NCBI GenBank assembly: GCA_019454045.1
Contig: SKCR01051199.1
Location: 1 to 64,000 of the forward strand
Reading direction: 5' to 3'
DNA length: 64,000 nt
DNA from: Zanthoxylum bungeanum
Lineage: Eukaryota > Streptophyta > Magnoliopsida > Sapindales > Rutaceae
Every line of letters starts with the position of its first letter. Positions within the stretch are counted from its first letter, which is position 1. Position numbers and translations under genes: made by a program. Of the stretch, positions 31,353-44,362 are shown piece by piece. The notes under the pieces are model-generated. The model was not told the origin of the DNA and did not search any database. It was given only the letters and a program-made list of their open reading frames with translations.

Positions 31353-33906
31353 TGTTGGAAATGGTGATCGAGCACCATTCACTTTTTGTAGGAATATTTG
31401 ATATTTATGCAATATAATATTTATTTTATCATGGTTATTTATTTATTAATATGGTAAAACTCTTACTTTATGTATATATTGTAAATCTAAGAGTTGGATT
31501 ACTTTAAGAGTTAGAGATTTCGAGTTATACTCGGAACCTTATATAAATTTAGTAAAGACCCGAGAGTTACAACATATGATGATATAGTTGCAAGAGTTGC
31601 AAATGGTGTTGAGAAATATCACACATTCTCTCGAATATAAATTATTCTTAGTCTAGATATATTGACATGGGTCGGTCATTATATTGGTAAGACTAGTGCA
31701 TTGTCTATTTATGTAATGGACATATGGTTTGTCTCAACAGACTGTGAGCTTAGCGGAAGTTCGTATAGAAATACAGATATTCATTAGTTGAATGAATATT
31801 GAATTAACTCATAAAATATGACTAATAGATATTCCGTAAAATTGTCAATAGTTATCTTTTCGAGTTGAGTAGTTATTGTGGTCATTTGACTTGAGAAACC
31901 ACGGTGGTCTTGTGAGTGATCATCTATGCCTGATACCATGCATGTCAGAGACCTTTCATGGTCTGACCGCTGGATGTCTGTTAGGTATAGACCGATGCTC
32001 ACCAAGGTCGGTGTGTGTTAATATGAGGATTCGTCAGTCCATATGGTTGGATTTTATTTCCAGAAATTTTCAGAATATATTCCGGAAATCTTTTGGCCGA
32101 AAGTTCGTTGAAGAAATTATTTCTTTAACATTATAAATAATATTCAAAAAGAGTTTTGCTATATTATTTATTAATGGAATATAAGGATAAAAAATTTCAT
32201 ATATTAAGTAGATAAGGTTTTGACAGTATAACTATAACCTTACTCAATTGGAAACGTTAATGACGAAGGGATTATACATTAGCGTTTTAACCTCGACTTG
32301 TATGGTTCGACTTGTCGTGTTGTTTAGTCATGATTTGTAGGTGGGCAGGCCTTCATGAATATATGTACGAATATATGTGATAAATAAGTATATATATAAG
32401 TAACAACCGAACGTGAGTCTAGAGAGTTCCACTATATTAAGTTTACTCGTTGAGCACTAGGGCGACCTCTCGTCAAATGTTGACAAAGTATTTTTGGTTA
32501 TTTAGGATTAAATTGTTTAATCCGATAATTCATGAGATGAATTGAATTAATTAATTTTATATCAAGAGTTGATATAATTTTATTGTATAATAAATGTAAA
32601 TTTGATTTACATTAAATTAGTAATTATTTTGTGAATTAATTTAATTGTTAAATTAATATACAATATTAATTACTTAGCTTATACAATTGATTAATTAAAG
32701 TAAATTGGATTATTTAGTTAAAGTAACTAAATATTAATAAAAAGGTAACTTAGTTAACTAAGTTGGTGAGATTTTATTTAATCTTGGTTAAGTTGCTTTT
32801 TGAAACAAGTGGTGTAGGAAAAAGATGCTCTTATACCATAGTTATTTTATACACCATGGTTAATTAATTGTTTTAATTTTATTTTTCATTATTTTGATTA
32901 ATAATACAAAATAAAAGCATAAGCAAATTACTTCACTTTTTTGACTTTTACAAGCCACTGCCATTTTGAAAAACAAAAAAATGAAAACAACTTTCTCTCC
33001 CAAAACAAGATACTGCCGAGAGTTTGAGAAGCTTTAAGGGGTTTCTTCTTTTTTTGTTGATCAAAATCCAAGCCAATAATCTCACCAAATATTACCCTAC
33101 ATATAATCAAGTCCATGGAATTAATCCCTAAATGTTAAGGGTTAATTTATGTTCTTGAGGTTTTCTTTTTCCTAGGGTCTTAAGAGTTAAAATTTGGGGA
33201 AAAGTTGGTTGCTATTCTTGTGTGATCAAACCACCTTTTGATCACCAAGATTTGTTCTTGGAGAAGCTCAATTTGATGGAGGAAGAAGGGATTTGAAAGT
33301 ACTCAAAGCTTGGAAGAATTGGAAAAACTTGGATGCAACCATTCTCAAATTGGAAAGGCTTGAAAGAAATTGTTGGTAAAATTTAATTTGTAAATTTATT
33401 GTTCAATTTCTTGATGATTATAGTTGAGAAAAATTGTTGTGGTTTGTTGGATTAATTGGAAGCATGTAAGTGAGGAATTAGAAGCTTTTAAGTGTTGGAA
33501 AATTAGTATATAATTGATATGTTAATTTTGAATGCTTGGATTGATTTTTCAAGAGTTGGAAAATTATTTTGTATGCTTGAATTAATTTTTCAAGTATTGA
33601 AAAAAATTAATTTTAGTATATTTGGATTATTTTCAAGTGTTGGAAATAATTATGATGCTTAGATTAATTTGTCAAAAGTTGGTAGATTGATTTAAGTGTG
33701 TTGAAATTTTTAAATGGACTTATGGTAATTTTTAATACATGAAAATGTTTTAATGCATTGGAAATTTTAAGTTTATAATTAAAAATTTTAAACCCACTGT
33801 TTTAAGGATTGCCGAAAATTAAAACAAAAAAAATATTTTACTCACTCGCGATTTGATCTCGGGCGGGTTTCCACTGCGCTCGGGTTTGTCCGTTCCTCAC
33901 TCAACA
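31353..33906 (+). repeat. Element E 3' LTR
   Basis: The same 2554-bp length and the same termini as the 5' LTR, with scattered single-base differences and compensating small indels. Confidence 0.9.
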
Positions 33907-34814
33907 ATTATTACCACTCATCACGCTCCACACTCAACCTTTAAGAAGACAGCCTGTAAAGATTCTTCACGCGGTGGCATGTGTCAGGGTGAAATTCCCA
34001 AATTGTCCTGGTCTTACGTCGGACTTCATGAGGACGACAAACTCTTGTGTCGAGATAATCCAACTGCGTCCGACCTGATCTGTAATATCCGAGCTCATTC
34101 TTCTGATGTCGACGTTCTCTGATATCTAAACCATGTTATCTCCTCGGGTCGGTTAAATCTCGGAGACCAGATCTGACTACTATGGCTGGTCAAGGAATTT
34201 GTCAATTCCTTCGGACTATTCATCCTCCCAAAAGGAGAAATTCCATTTCTACCCTTGCCGAGCTGTTCAATGTAATTTGTCACAAAAATCACCATCAACA
34301 TCTGTCCCCTAGTTATCTGTTTCAACGAATATACGAGTTGGTGTTGGGAACAATTAATCTGGGCGACCTCGTCATCTTCATGTGCTCGGACGTGGAGGTT
34401 TCTGATACCAGTCCAAACGACATCTGAGGCTTGAAGCAAATACCTCTTTTACCCTTCCGGCAGCCGTCCCTTGAAAATATTAAACCATCATTACCATCAT
34501 AAATGTCCATCAAATCATATTTAGGGTTTAATCTGACCATGACATTTGTCAAGCATCCACGATTCTTCCGCCAAAACCAAAACAATCGACCGCCCAGGGC
34601 CAACCGAAAGGTTTCTAATCTCAGCAGTTCTTTAGAGTTTGAGCATATGGGATTTAACAGTCAGGGATACCCCAAGCTACCCACAAAAAGGGCAAACACC
34701 ACCATTTTCCCTCTTTTACGAAACCCAGTTCTTCCAAAGTGTGAAAAATTTCTTCCCCGCTTTCTACGATCAACAAACTTCAAGACCGGCCAGACTAGTT
34801 CTCCATTCATCTTC
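33907..34814. other. Unclassified segment between elements E and C
   Basis: Higher GC and not repeated elsewhere in the window. Overlapping short frames on both strands (34182-34427 plus, 34095-34439 minus, 34503-34832 plus) have no domain I recognise. TGTAATATCCGAG (34081-34093) resembles the start of an F-type LTR, and CTGATACCAG (34406-34415) resembles a minus-strand Met-tRNA primer site, so this may be a piece of another LTR element; neither is conclusive. Confidence 0.3.
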
Positions 34815-37461
34815 TCATTATTGTACTTCTAAGATCTAAGAATAAATCTATGAAGATCTTTAATTTTATCATCATGGTACAATGATCTAATCCGTAATTC
34901 TGACGACATAATTAAAGTGTCATTGCAGTAAGCATAAATGATTGAGCACTAAAGTTATCATTACATGAATCTTCCAAAGATCATGTTCTACTATTTGCTC
35001 AACTCCTGGCTTATGCCCAAGAGGTTGTTCTATCAAATAGAATAACTTCTCAGTTCCCAGGACTATCCTGAGGTTCTATTCCCAATCTGAAAATTGGAGC
35101 CGTTTAAGGACATTTTCACCTAAGATTATGTTTTAAACGATAATCTTTCAGTTATCTTGATTGCTATAGTCCAACTATCCAATCAACGATTTCAGGTACT
35201 ATTGAATATAATGATTATTATAGTCTAACTATGTAATCAACTATAATTTGATTGGTTAAATTCAAATATATTGATTACTATAATCCAATTATATAATCAA
35301 CTTTAATTTGAAGTAGTTTGAATACAGTCCAACTGTTTAATTTAAAACAACGAGTAAATATTAGTCCAACTAATATATATTTGATTAATGACGAAAAATT
35401 GAAATGAGCGCGTATTGGCAAGTATCTAAAAGAAATTGCAAATTTAATACTTGCCTCCCATTATTTTTCGGCGAGCCTCTAACCCTCTGTTGAGTACTCG
35501 GGAACCTTGTTTCCTAGTGGGCTAGGATCCCGTTAAATAACACACAACCTTGACTTTGGCCAACAAGTTGTATGATATTTAACTAGGTAGATCTCTAAGA
35601 TCAATTGGATCTCATCCAATTCCTAGATCCAGTAGGTGGACATCCAAGTCCGAAACATATATCTAATATATGCCAATATATCCGATCTATTCCCTATCAT
35701 TTTTTCCTCTGAATCAACTAAGCCTTGGCTTTGGTACAACAAACTTAATGATTCCAGTTAAGCTGTACCCATTGACCTTGGAAAGCTTCATAATCGATGT
35801 CGATGGACAAGAAGTGATCTTGACTTTGGCCAACAAATCACAACTTGGACAAAACATGCGATATGGAACAAAGCTTTCATGATTCAAACACATCCGCGAT
35901 GGACAAAGGTCTTGACTTTGGCCAACAAACCAGTGCCAATCTTGGATCTTGAGAATGAATCATTCAACGGAAGGAAAAACGCTTAATATATTTGTTGAGG
36001 GTTTTTCGCGTAATTGGCAACCAATTAATTATCTTTGATTAGGTCTCATCATACACCCTTAAACATGCATTCTAAAAGCATAATAAGGCGCGATAAATAA
36101 ATTAATAATGATATGCGGATGGATATTTAAAACAACTTGTTCCTAGAACAAATCTCTCCCTTTCCTCTCTCCCGCTAGCACAAATCTTACTTCTACCCAA
36201 TTACATAACACTTCTAAAGAAACCTCATTTACATTGAGGGGAATAGGTGAGAAGAGAAATACAAAGAATCAAGAGGTAATAGGCTGGACACGCAGGTCCA
36301 ATTTAATAAATTCTAAATTTATTACAACAATTTCCAAAATTGCCCTCACCCATCTAATATCCATCTGAAATACATTATTCATACATCACATCCATGTATT
36401 CATACAAAGCATGTTATCAATCAATCTAATCCAATTAATTAATCTGAAATTAATGACCATCCAATGTTCAAACAACGATTTGATTTGCGCGAGTCCAACT
36501 CGTTTTAAGAATAAGTACTCAAAGTACGAATTCTTGAATTATATAAAACTACAATATTAAATCCAATTTAATTTGTATTCAATACTAATTCTTTATTTAA
36601 TTCCAAATTAAATAATTACACTTTACTAATGAGCCTTTGCGACTTAGATTCTAAATCTAATCTTAACGGGTCTCAAAGCCTAATTAACATCCAATGTCAA
36701 TTTAATTAAAGTCCAATGAGCTTTCAATTAATTTATAAGGCATGGACTTTGGCAACCAAAGCCCAATAAGGAATCACCCTTTGTAAAAAATTAATTTAGG
36801 CCCATTAGGCCCAATTAAAATTTTAAAGGCCCATTTTATTATATTTGGACTTTATGGAAATAGTTTTAGGCCCAATTGGATCCAACCAATTAACCTAAAC
36901 CATACTTGGCCCAACCAAGCCCAATAAGCCCAAATACAACTTTATTAGCTCAATTCCAAATTTAGCCAAACTAATTAAATTCCAATATTCCAAATATCAT
37001 AATTTAATTAACTAAAGTGCATTAGCCATAATTAATTAGTCAAATTAACATTTCCAAAATATCAATTTACTTAATTAATCATGCTAATCATCATCAACAC
37101 ATGTCCAACATTATTGAATCAAAAAATCATCTCATTTCATGCTATACAGCTCACGGCATTGGTAGGGTTTATTGTCTGATTCCGATTTCAATCCAATTGA
37201 GTCTCAAATCAACATTTCCAAAGTCTTCAACTCATCCAATGATCAAAAGAACAAAAAATACCATGACTATTTAGGGCATATTACATTCGGCCAAGCCAAT
37301 TTTTGGGGAAAAAATAATCCAATTCAATTTTCATCAAATTGATCATGCATAACTCTAAGTTATCATCATTCAAGCATACTCAATCAATCAATTTTATCAA
37401 ATCATGCTCAAATCAATTTTACCCAAATTTTACCCTAAATTCAATTTCATGCTTAATAACC
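34815..37461 (-). other. Family C leader (copy C1)
   Basis: Collinear in reverse with 53940-56775. It holds the TTGGA-loop hairpins (about 35160-35385) and three copies of CTTGACTTTGGCCAACAA (35549-35566, 35819-35836, 35911-35928). No gag or pol. A plus-strand frame at 35670-35882 (antisense to the element) is similar to antisense frames in copies C2 and C3. Confidence 0.7.
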
Positions 37462-37473
37462 GCTCCGATACCA
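37462..37473 (-). promoter_or_regulatory. Primer binding site of family C copy C1
   Basis: The minus strand reads TGGTATCGGAGC, one change from TGGTATCAGAGC, one base from the LTR end at 37475. Confidence 0.75.
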
Positions 37474-37474
37474 T

Positions 37475-39471
37475 TGTTGGGTTTTCTAAGTCAAACCAAG
37501 ATTAGTTAAGCATATAAACGTGTGAATACATCAAAGTAAAGTAGAGGAAATAGTCACTTTGATCGGCTTTGCGATGCGAAGAACACAAAAATTTTCTGCT
37601 CCTTGAGACTCTCGGTCGTGCCCTTTCTTTGTGCTCCTTGTATTGATCTTCAAGCTCCAAGCTTTGTGAATGATTCTATGCTCATAGATGGGTTTCCCTA
37701 TTACCTTTGAATGACTCTTTGGATGTGCTAGCATCTTGAAAAATTGCAACAATTTTTCTTCATCTTCTTAGCAAGATTCGGCCAAGCCAAATGGGAGAGA
37801 AAATGAAGCCTTGAATTCGGCCATGGAGAGGAGAAAACAAGAAGGCCATTAGGCCAAAGAGGAATGAGAGAGAAAAAATGTGTATGGTTTCTAAAACCAT
37901 TACCAAGTCTATACACAAAGTCAAAAGCATTTTGGTATATGCTTTCCAAAAGCAATTTGGAGGGAAAAGAGCATTAATCTCAACCACCTCCATCACCAAA
38001 AAAGGTGACATGACACACATCACAAAAAATGGATGTGACATGTGAGTGACTTGCGATGTGATTTGTGGCCGCACTTAATTCAAAATCGGAGTGGCCTCGC
38101 AATCACATCCCGGGCTCGGGTTCGTTAATTCCGAATTAACGAATTTTCAGTTATGACGTAATTAAATCAAATTTAATTAAATAATTATGCCAAGCAAAAT
38201 TACTATTCACGTCGCTAGCGAATTAATTCTAAATCAATTCGTTCGCCCGAATTAATATCCAATTTTAATTTCGCGTGTAAATCTAATTTCATTTAATATA
38301 TCGAATATATTATTTTATCGATTAATTCCAAATTAATCGTTCTCTCTCTATTAATAGTATTTTATCCCAGATAAAATATCTATGTAATTAATCCTAGATT
38401 AATTTTCTCTCTCTTTTAATTAATCCTAGATTAATTATATGCGAGTCATACGTCATCGGTGAATCTTCGGGAAGCGACCAATAAGATCCCCGAATATGTT
38501 GGCAGTAAATCCGGTCGTCAGACTATTCGAACATGTACGTACCTAGTAGTACATTTTTATTGATTTACAAGACATGGTTGGCTTCTAGAAAAACACCGTG
38601 CCTACCCAATTCTCCATAAATATTCTTAAAGAAATATATAATATGTATCAGGCGTAGTATACATAGTATTGCGATCCAGTATCGGATGTCACGTGCTAGG
38701 CCTGGGGCTGGAATTGTGTCTGCCCCATACGAAACACATATCGGATCTCTGGTAAATAGTCTCTAAAATCGGATAAACATGACCTAATCATATTATCCTG
38801 ATAGCTGCAGCATATAAGAGTACCAGTTCCTTATCCTACGTGACCATCATCTCCATATGACTGAAGTGATACTTCCATCTTGACATCACACCCAATACAC
38901 TATGATTCTCAATATACCCAGAAGAGGCGTACACAGAACCTGTTAAAGCTCCGGACGACCAAAACCAAAGTATATTGATTGTCGCAAGTATTAGCAATGC
39001 AAGTCTCAGGTTAAGACCAAATACACCTACCCTGATTCGGACTTCCATCGACACATAGTCATACTACCAATAGAATTCCTATGGGTCTATCCAGAGCGAA
39101 GCTATTTCCGTACCATCGGTAAACACAACCTCCTATTACACTTGCATGAGTATCCAATACTCAAATATATGAGAACTATGTCGTTATGCTCTCATAACAC
39201 GCACAAGTGCAATACTAGTATATTCCGCATTATCGATGTCCAATATCGATAATACTACGACTAGGGATGTTTTAATGATTAAACCTTAGTGGATTAATAC
39301 TGTCTCATATCTTATTAATCCGGAACTAATCATATGGACTTTTATCATTTATTTATCCCGGTAATCCAATTACAAATGATAAAAGAGCAATTTCCTTTGT
39401 CACATAGTTAATTGTACAACAACACCATGTTCTGTACAAATAGTGATGCTATGGGTCATAATTATCCAACA
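37475..39471 (-). repeat. Family C LTR (copy C1)
   Basis: The minus strand starts TGTTGGATAATTATGACCC and ends AAAACCCAACA. It contains the hairpin array (38121-38436). Long frames in it are not conserved with the other LTR copies. Confidence 0.85.
38121..38436 (-). repeat. Hairpin array in family C LTR (copy C1)
   Basis: Serial short inverted repeats, including TTCGTTAATT / AATTAACGAA (10-bp perfect stem, 3-nt loop, 38121-38143), an ATTTTATCC..GATAAAAT hairpin and AATTAATCCTAGATTAATT at 38418-38436. Same order as in 52914-53214. Confidence 0.8.
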
Positions 39472-40767
39472 CCAGTAGCCATGCTAAAATCCATTAGGAT
39501 TCTTTTAGCCATTGTTGCATATCACGACTATGAGATATGGAAGATGGATATGAAAACCGCTTTCCTAAATGGATTCCTTGAAGATGATATCTATATGGAA
39601 CAACCAGAGGGTTTCGTATCAAGTGAGACTTCAAACTTGGTTTGTAAGCTCCAAAAGTCTATTTATGGACTTAAACAGGCATCCCGAAGCTGGAATCATC
39701 ATTTTGATGAGATAATTAGATTATCTAGATTCATAAAAAATGAGGAAGAACCATGTGTTTATAAAAAAATTAGTGGGAGCATGATAGTTTTCTTAGTCTT
39801 GTATGTAGATGACATCTTTATCATAGGAAATAATATAGGGATGATGCAAAGTGTGAAAGCCTACCTTTGCAAGAACTTCTCCATGAAAGATATGGGTGAA
39901 GCTTCCTATATATTAGGTATAAGGCTCTACCGAGATAAAGTTAGGAAGATTATAGGGTTGTCATAATCGAAGTACGTAGATAAGATGTTAGAAATGTACA
40001 TTTTTACCGAATACAAGGCAGCAAATATACCTTTCTGATACGACATACATCTTTCGAAGAAAATGGCACCTCAAACTGAGGAAGATAGAGTTAGGATGTC
40101 TAAATTACCATATGCTTATTTTATTGGAAGCATAATGTATAATATGTTATGTACTAGACCTGACATCAGTTTCGACGTCAGTGTGACCAGCCGATATCAA
40201 TCTGATCCAGGTAATGATCATTGGACAGCCGTGAAACATATCCTGAAATATCTTAAGGGTACTAGGGATAAGTTTCTGGTATATGGAGAAAATGAGCTAC
40301 AAGTTAAGGGTTATATAGACTCCGACTTCTAGGGAGATCCAGATGATAGAAAATCCCTATCATGATACATATTTACCCTTAACGGTGGTGCTGTTAGTTG
40401 GCGTTGTTCAAAGCAAGGCTCAACAGCTGATTCCACCACTGAGGCAGAATTTATAACGGCTTTAGAAGCTGCTAAAAATTATTGCAGAACTTGGCATTGT
40501 GTCTATTATTGCAGATTCGATCCCATTGTACTGTGATAATAACGGAGCCATCACGCATGCTAAGGAGTCGAGGGCACATTCCAAGTCTAAACAGATGGAA
40601 AGGAAATACCGCATAATTAGAGAGATTATTGAACGAAAAGACATAGTGGTCTTGAAGGTTAAGGACAAGACAACATAGCAGACCCGCTTACAAAGGTCTT
40701 ACCTCCTAAGTTATTCGATAATCATGTGGAGGAGATGGTACTACTGTACCATCCAGATTGGCACTAA
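39472..40767 (+). pseudogene. pol: Family B RT and RNase H (copy B2)
   Basis: The frame through 39966 reads the RT palm: WKMDMKTAFLNG, EQPEGFV, IYGLKQASRSWNHHFDE and an intact YVDD at 39802-39813, then FSMKDMGEASYILGIRLYRD and a stop in place of the Gln after GLS. 40063-40332 gives LCTRPDIS, RYQSDPGNDHWTAVKHILKY and YIDSDF, followed by stops. RNase H remnants continue (STADSTTEAEFI at about 40425-40455, a deletion after EAAK, YCDNNGAI, then IADPLTKV after a frame change) to a stop near 40765. RT is very close to element E and differs by keeping both Asp residues. Confidence 0.85.
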
Positions 40768-40780
40768 GCAAGTGGGAGTT
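40768..40780 (+). promoter_or_regulatory. Polypurine tract of family B copy B2
   Basis: CAAGTGGGAGTT immediately before the LTR start. Confidence 0.7.
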
Positions 40781-43170
40781 TGATGGAGTTGGTGCTTGGA
40801 GTGCCAATCTGATTTGTACATTTTATTATTTATTAATAAAATAACTACATTTTTCATTTCATACCTTATTAATGGTATTGTCATTATGCGTATTAGATTG
40901 ATGTATAAATATGCAAAGATGACATCGACCTTAGAATAGTTTTGACACTAGGTGTAAACTATTCTTAAAGTAATTCATAGTCATTTGTTTTAGAATACGG
41001 TCGAATCTCTATAACCTAGAAGACTAGCACATGTCATATATTGGAATTGCAGTTCCAATAGTTTAACGCGATATACCATGAGTTTTGGAAACTCGTATAA
41101 ACATGTGGGTATTCGTTAGAGCGATACTGAATGACTCATAGGTGATTCCTAATAGTTGGAAGTACACACCACCGTCAATAAGAATCTCCTCGAGTCAAGT
41201 AGCATATGTAATCCTTTGACTATAGGATAACATTGATTTTATGTGAGATCATCCACACTTTGATGCCATGTATGTCAGAAAACTTTCATGGTCTAGCCTC
41301 TAAATGTTCATTGGGTGTGGACCGATACACTCAGTAATCAAGTACGAAGTAAGATAGGATTCGTCTGCCCGTATGTGTACCATAAGAGGTTTAGGTATCC
41401 ATGTGAGTAAGTCACGATTCTTAAAGACTTTGGCCAAAGCCGATCACCTAAGGTAGATCGCATCAGTTGTAAATAATCGTGGACATGTCGACATGAGATG
41501 TGCGCCTTGGAAACTTGACATAGTATTCTATGTTTCCTAAGCACAACTCGGATAGCCTACGATGGATGGATTGTTAAACATATGTGATGACCTCGACTTG
41601 TATAGTTCAGAAGGTCGTTCGTGTTCTTCGCTAATTCGGAGGTGGCCGAATTACGTACATATTAGCTAGGGTTATATGACGAACGTGTCTGAATTCAGAG
41701 AGTCCCAATATGAAGTGTACTCGTTCAGTATTTGGGTAGCCGATTATTTTTTATAAAAGATAATGTTCGATATTATAATTATCAACTAAGATAATCAAGT
41801 GTCAATGGATAACATTGATTATTTACTTTGACCTAATTGGATTAATTGGATTAATTCAATAATTACACAATGGTTTAATTGTAAAATCATAATTATCTCT
41901 ACCATTTGAGGATATTATGGTAATTGTAAGTATGCAATAATATGTGGTTTTGGCTTGATTTAATTTGATTAAATCAAGGTGGCAAACATTTAACTAATTC
42001 ATTTCCTAATCATTGGCTTGATTTAATTAGATTAAATTAAAGTGGGAGACAATGGAGATTAGTCACACCTAATTATACATATTTAGATAAATTAGATTAA
42101 GCCCACTTAAAAGTTGATTACAACTTTTATTAATTAAAAATTACCTAAGTTTTGCTATAAATAGCAAGCTTTAGGAATATTTTAATTACAAGAAAATTAA
42201 TAAGCATAAGCAAATTCTTAGAGAGATTAGCCTAAGTTAGAGAAGTGTTTAGAGAAGCTTGTGAGGTATCTACAATATTTCATCTAGGAGAAATCAAGAT
42301 TGGATCTTGAAGTGAAGCTTGGAAGCATTGGAAACAAGATTGGATCTTGAAGTCAAGCTTGCACACCTCGGAGGTTCTCCAACAATTTCAACAAAGGAGA
42401 GGTAGATTGGATCTTGCATCAAGCTTACTAGGTAAAGTTTGATCTTCTCCTAAGCTGTGTTTATTTGGGTATTAGATGCATGATCACATAGATTAATGTT
42501 GAATAAGGCTAATCAATTGTGTTAGGATACTTTAGAAGTATAACACAACATGCTTATAATTTAGGTCAAAGATGTTCATGTTGGACATGGAACAATTAAT
42601 AAGTGTTTGGAATTCTAGATTAAAGCTTAGAGCTATGGCTACCATTCTAGAATCACTTGACCATCTTTAGGTGAACTATAATTGTTCATGAGACTTTTCT
42701 AATTGGGATTCTAAAATGGTTTGTGTATTGGATTCAAAATTTACGCAAGTGCGTATTTAGAATAAATTTATATTTTTGTAAAAATATTTGATATTTTGAA
42801 AAACTTGATTTTTTTCTATAACATGTGTTAATGTTGGTTTTGAAATTAAAAATCAATTTTGGTGTTTTTGAAATGTTTAGGGAAGACTAGAAGTAATTAG
42901 GGTAAAATTAAAAAAAATTTAAAAAAAATTGGCTGTCTGGCGCACTGTAGCGAGCGCGTACGCCTTGCGCACACGGTAATTTTGTTTTGTTTCGTTCTAG
43001 AGCTTCCGGACTTCGATTCTGTCCCAATATTTTCCTATACACTCTTAATGGAATATAGTATTTCATTAAATAATTTAAAATTACACCAATACTTGTTTTC
43101 CATGGGTTTGACCCATTTTCGCTGCTCGGGGTACCGATCCGACCCTCAGAGTTCCACAACTGCCCCAACA
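40781..43170 (+). repeat. Family B 3' LTR (copy B2)
   Basis: It starts TGATGGAGTTGGTGCTTGG and ends CTGCCCCAACA (2390 bp), homologous to 11875-14469 reversed. It has TATAAATA (42156-42163). U5 has two tandem units with the inverted repeat CAAGATTGGATCTTG followed by AAGTGAAGCTTG or AAGTCAAGCTTG (42295-42321, 42335-42361). Confidence 0.85.
42156..42163 (+). promoter_or_regulatory. TATA box of family B LTR (copy B2)
   Basis: TATAAATA, conserved in position with the box at 13011-13018 in the other copy. Confidence 0.65.
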
Positions 43171-43894
43171 GTTTATTCTTTCAAAGCATCCATACACAAT
43201 TCATTAGTCTAATTTCAACATAAAGTTATGTTATTATGTATCCAATACATAATACATCAATATATGTTTAATTAATGAAAACAACTCACTAATGAAAACA
43301 TAGCTTTAGAGGAGATCAAACTTACCTAGTAAGCTTGATTCCAAGGTCCAATATTCTTCTCCATGTTGAAATATTGTAGAGAACTTCCAAAGTTAGCAAG
43401 CTTGACTCCAAGATCCAATCTTGATTCCAAGATCCAATCTTGATTCCAATAACCAACCTTGATTTCTCATTGTTGAAATATTGTAGAGAACTTCCAAAGT
43501 TTCTCTAAACATTTTTTTACTTAGGCTAATATTTCTAAATCTTGTTTGTTTTAACTTTTAGAAGCTTAACTTTCTTAAGCTCAAGTTTACTTAAAAACTT
43601 GTTCAAACTTTCTTTTTATAGCAAAACGTACATAACTTTTAATTAATAAAAATTTTAATCAACTTTTAGGTGAGCTTGATCCAATTTGTCCCAATATGTA
43701 TAATTAGGTGGACTAATCACATTTGTCTACCACTTTGATTTAATCCAAATAAATCAAGACAAAGTTTAATCAATGGATTAGTTCAATGTCTACCACTTTG
43801 ATTTAATCCAATTAAATCAAGCCAAATACACATATTATCACATATTTATAATTAGCAAAATATCCTCTAATGGTAGAGATATTCATGAAATTAT
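43171..43894 (-). repeat. Family B LTR fragment, inverted
   Basis: Collinear with 12585-13300 (minus-orientation LTR), so inverted to the LTR that ends just before it. The junction at 43170/43171 has no extra bases. It contains AAGATCCAATCTTGATTCC twice (about 43409-43450). Confidence 0.75.
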
Positions 43895-44362
43895 TATTAG
43901 AGTTTGTGCTTGGAGTGCCATCTGAATTGTACATTTTATTATTTATTAATAAAATAATTACATTTTCATTTCATACCTTATTAATGGTATTGTCATTATG
44001 CGTATTAGATTGATGTATAGATATGCTAAGAAAGACATTGACCTTCTTATAGTAGTACCGGACACTAGGTGGTCCGACATTTGGATAAGTATTACTATTT
44101 TCAACTATTCTTAAAGTGAATATTTATAATCATTGGTTTTTGAATACGGTCGAATTCCTATAACCTATAAGACTAACACATGTCGTATATTAGAATTGGA
44201 GTTCCAATGGTTTAACCCGATGTACCATGAGTTTTGGAAACTTGTATAGATGTGTGGGTATTGGTTGGACTAGATACTGAATGACTCACAAGTGATTCCT
44301 AATAGTTGGAAGTACACACCACCGTCAATAGGAATCTCCTCGAGTCGAGTAGCATATGTATG
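43895..44362 (+). repeat. Family B LTR fragment, start of LTR, plus
   Basis: It begins TATTAGAGTTTGTGCTTGGAG, an LTR start with TG changed to TA, and matches the first ~470 bp of the LTR at 9743 and 40781. It ends at GAGTAGCATATGTA, where the family D LTR starts. Confidence 0.75.

Larger units (their letters stand above)
24093..33906 (+). mobile_element. Copia element E, full length with two LTRs
   Basis: Two direct LTRs of equal length (2554 bp) enclose leader, gag, protease, integrase, RT and RNase H in Copia order. The left flank ends ATAAT and the right flank begins ATTAT, a target duplication with one mismatch. The LTRs differ by few substitutions, so the insertion is fairly young, yet gag and integrase have frameshifts and the RT active site is altered; the copy is non-autonomous. 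Confidence 0.9.
34815..39471 (-). mobile_element. Family C Copia, copy C1: leader and 5' LTR (minus)
   Basis: Minus-strand copy of the family seen in full at 51861-61718: an LTR of about 2.0 kb (37475-39471), primer site, then about 2.65 kb of leader that ends near 34815 without reaching gag. Its right end (TCCAACA) abuts the middle of a family B RT gene, so C1 was inserted into or recombined with that copy. Confidence 0.8.
39472..43170 (+). mobile_element. Family B Copia, copy B2: RT to 3' LTR (plus)
   Basis: It begins inside RT at the C1 junction (PVAMLKS) and runs through RNase H, the polypurine tract and a complete 3' LTR. Everything upstream of RT is missing. Confidence 0.85.

Noticed and set aside
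34081..34416. Possible LTR between TGTAATATCCGAG and a CTGATACCAG primer-like site
   Set aside because: The two motifs have inconsistent orientation for one LTR and no second copy exists in the window.
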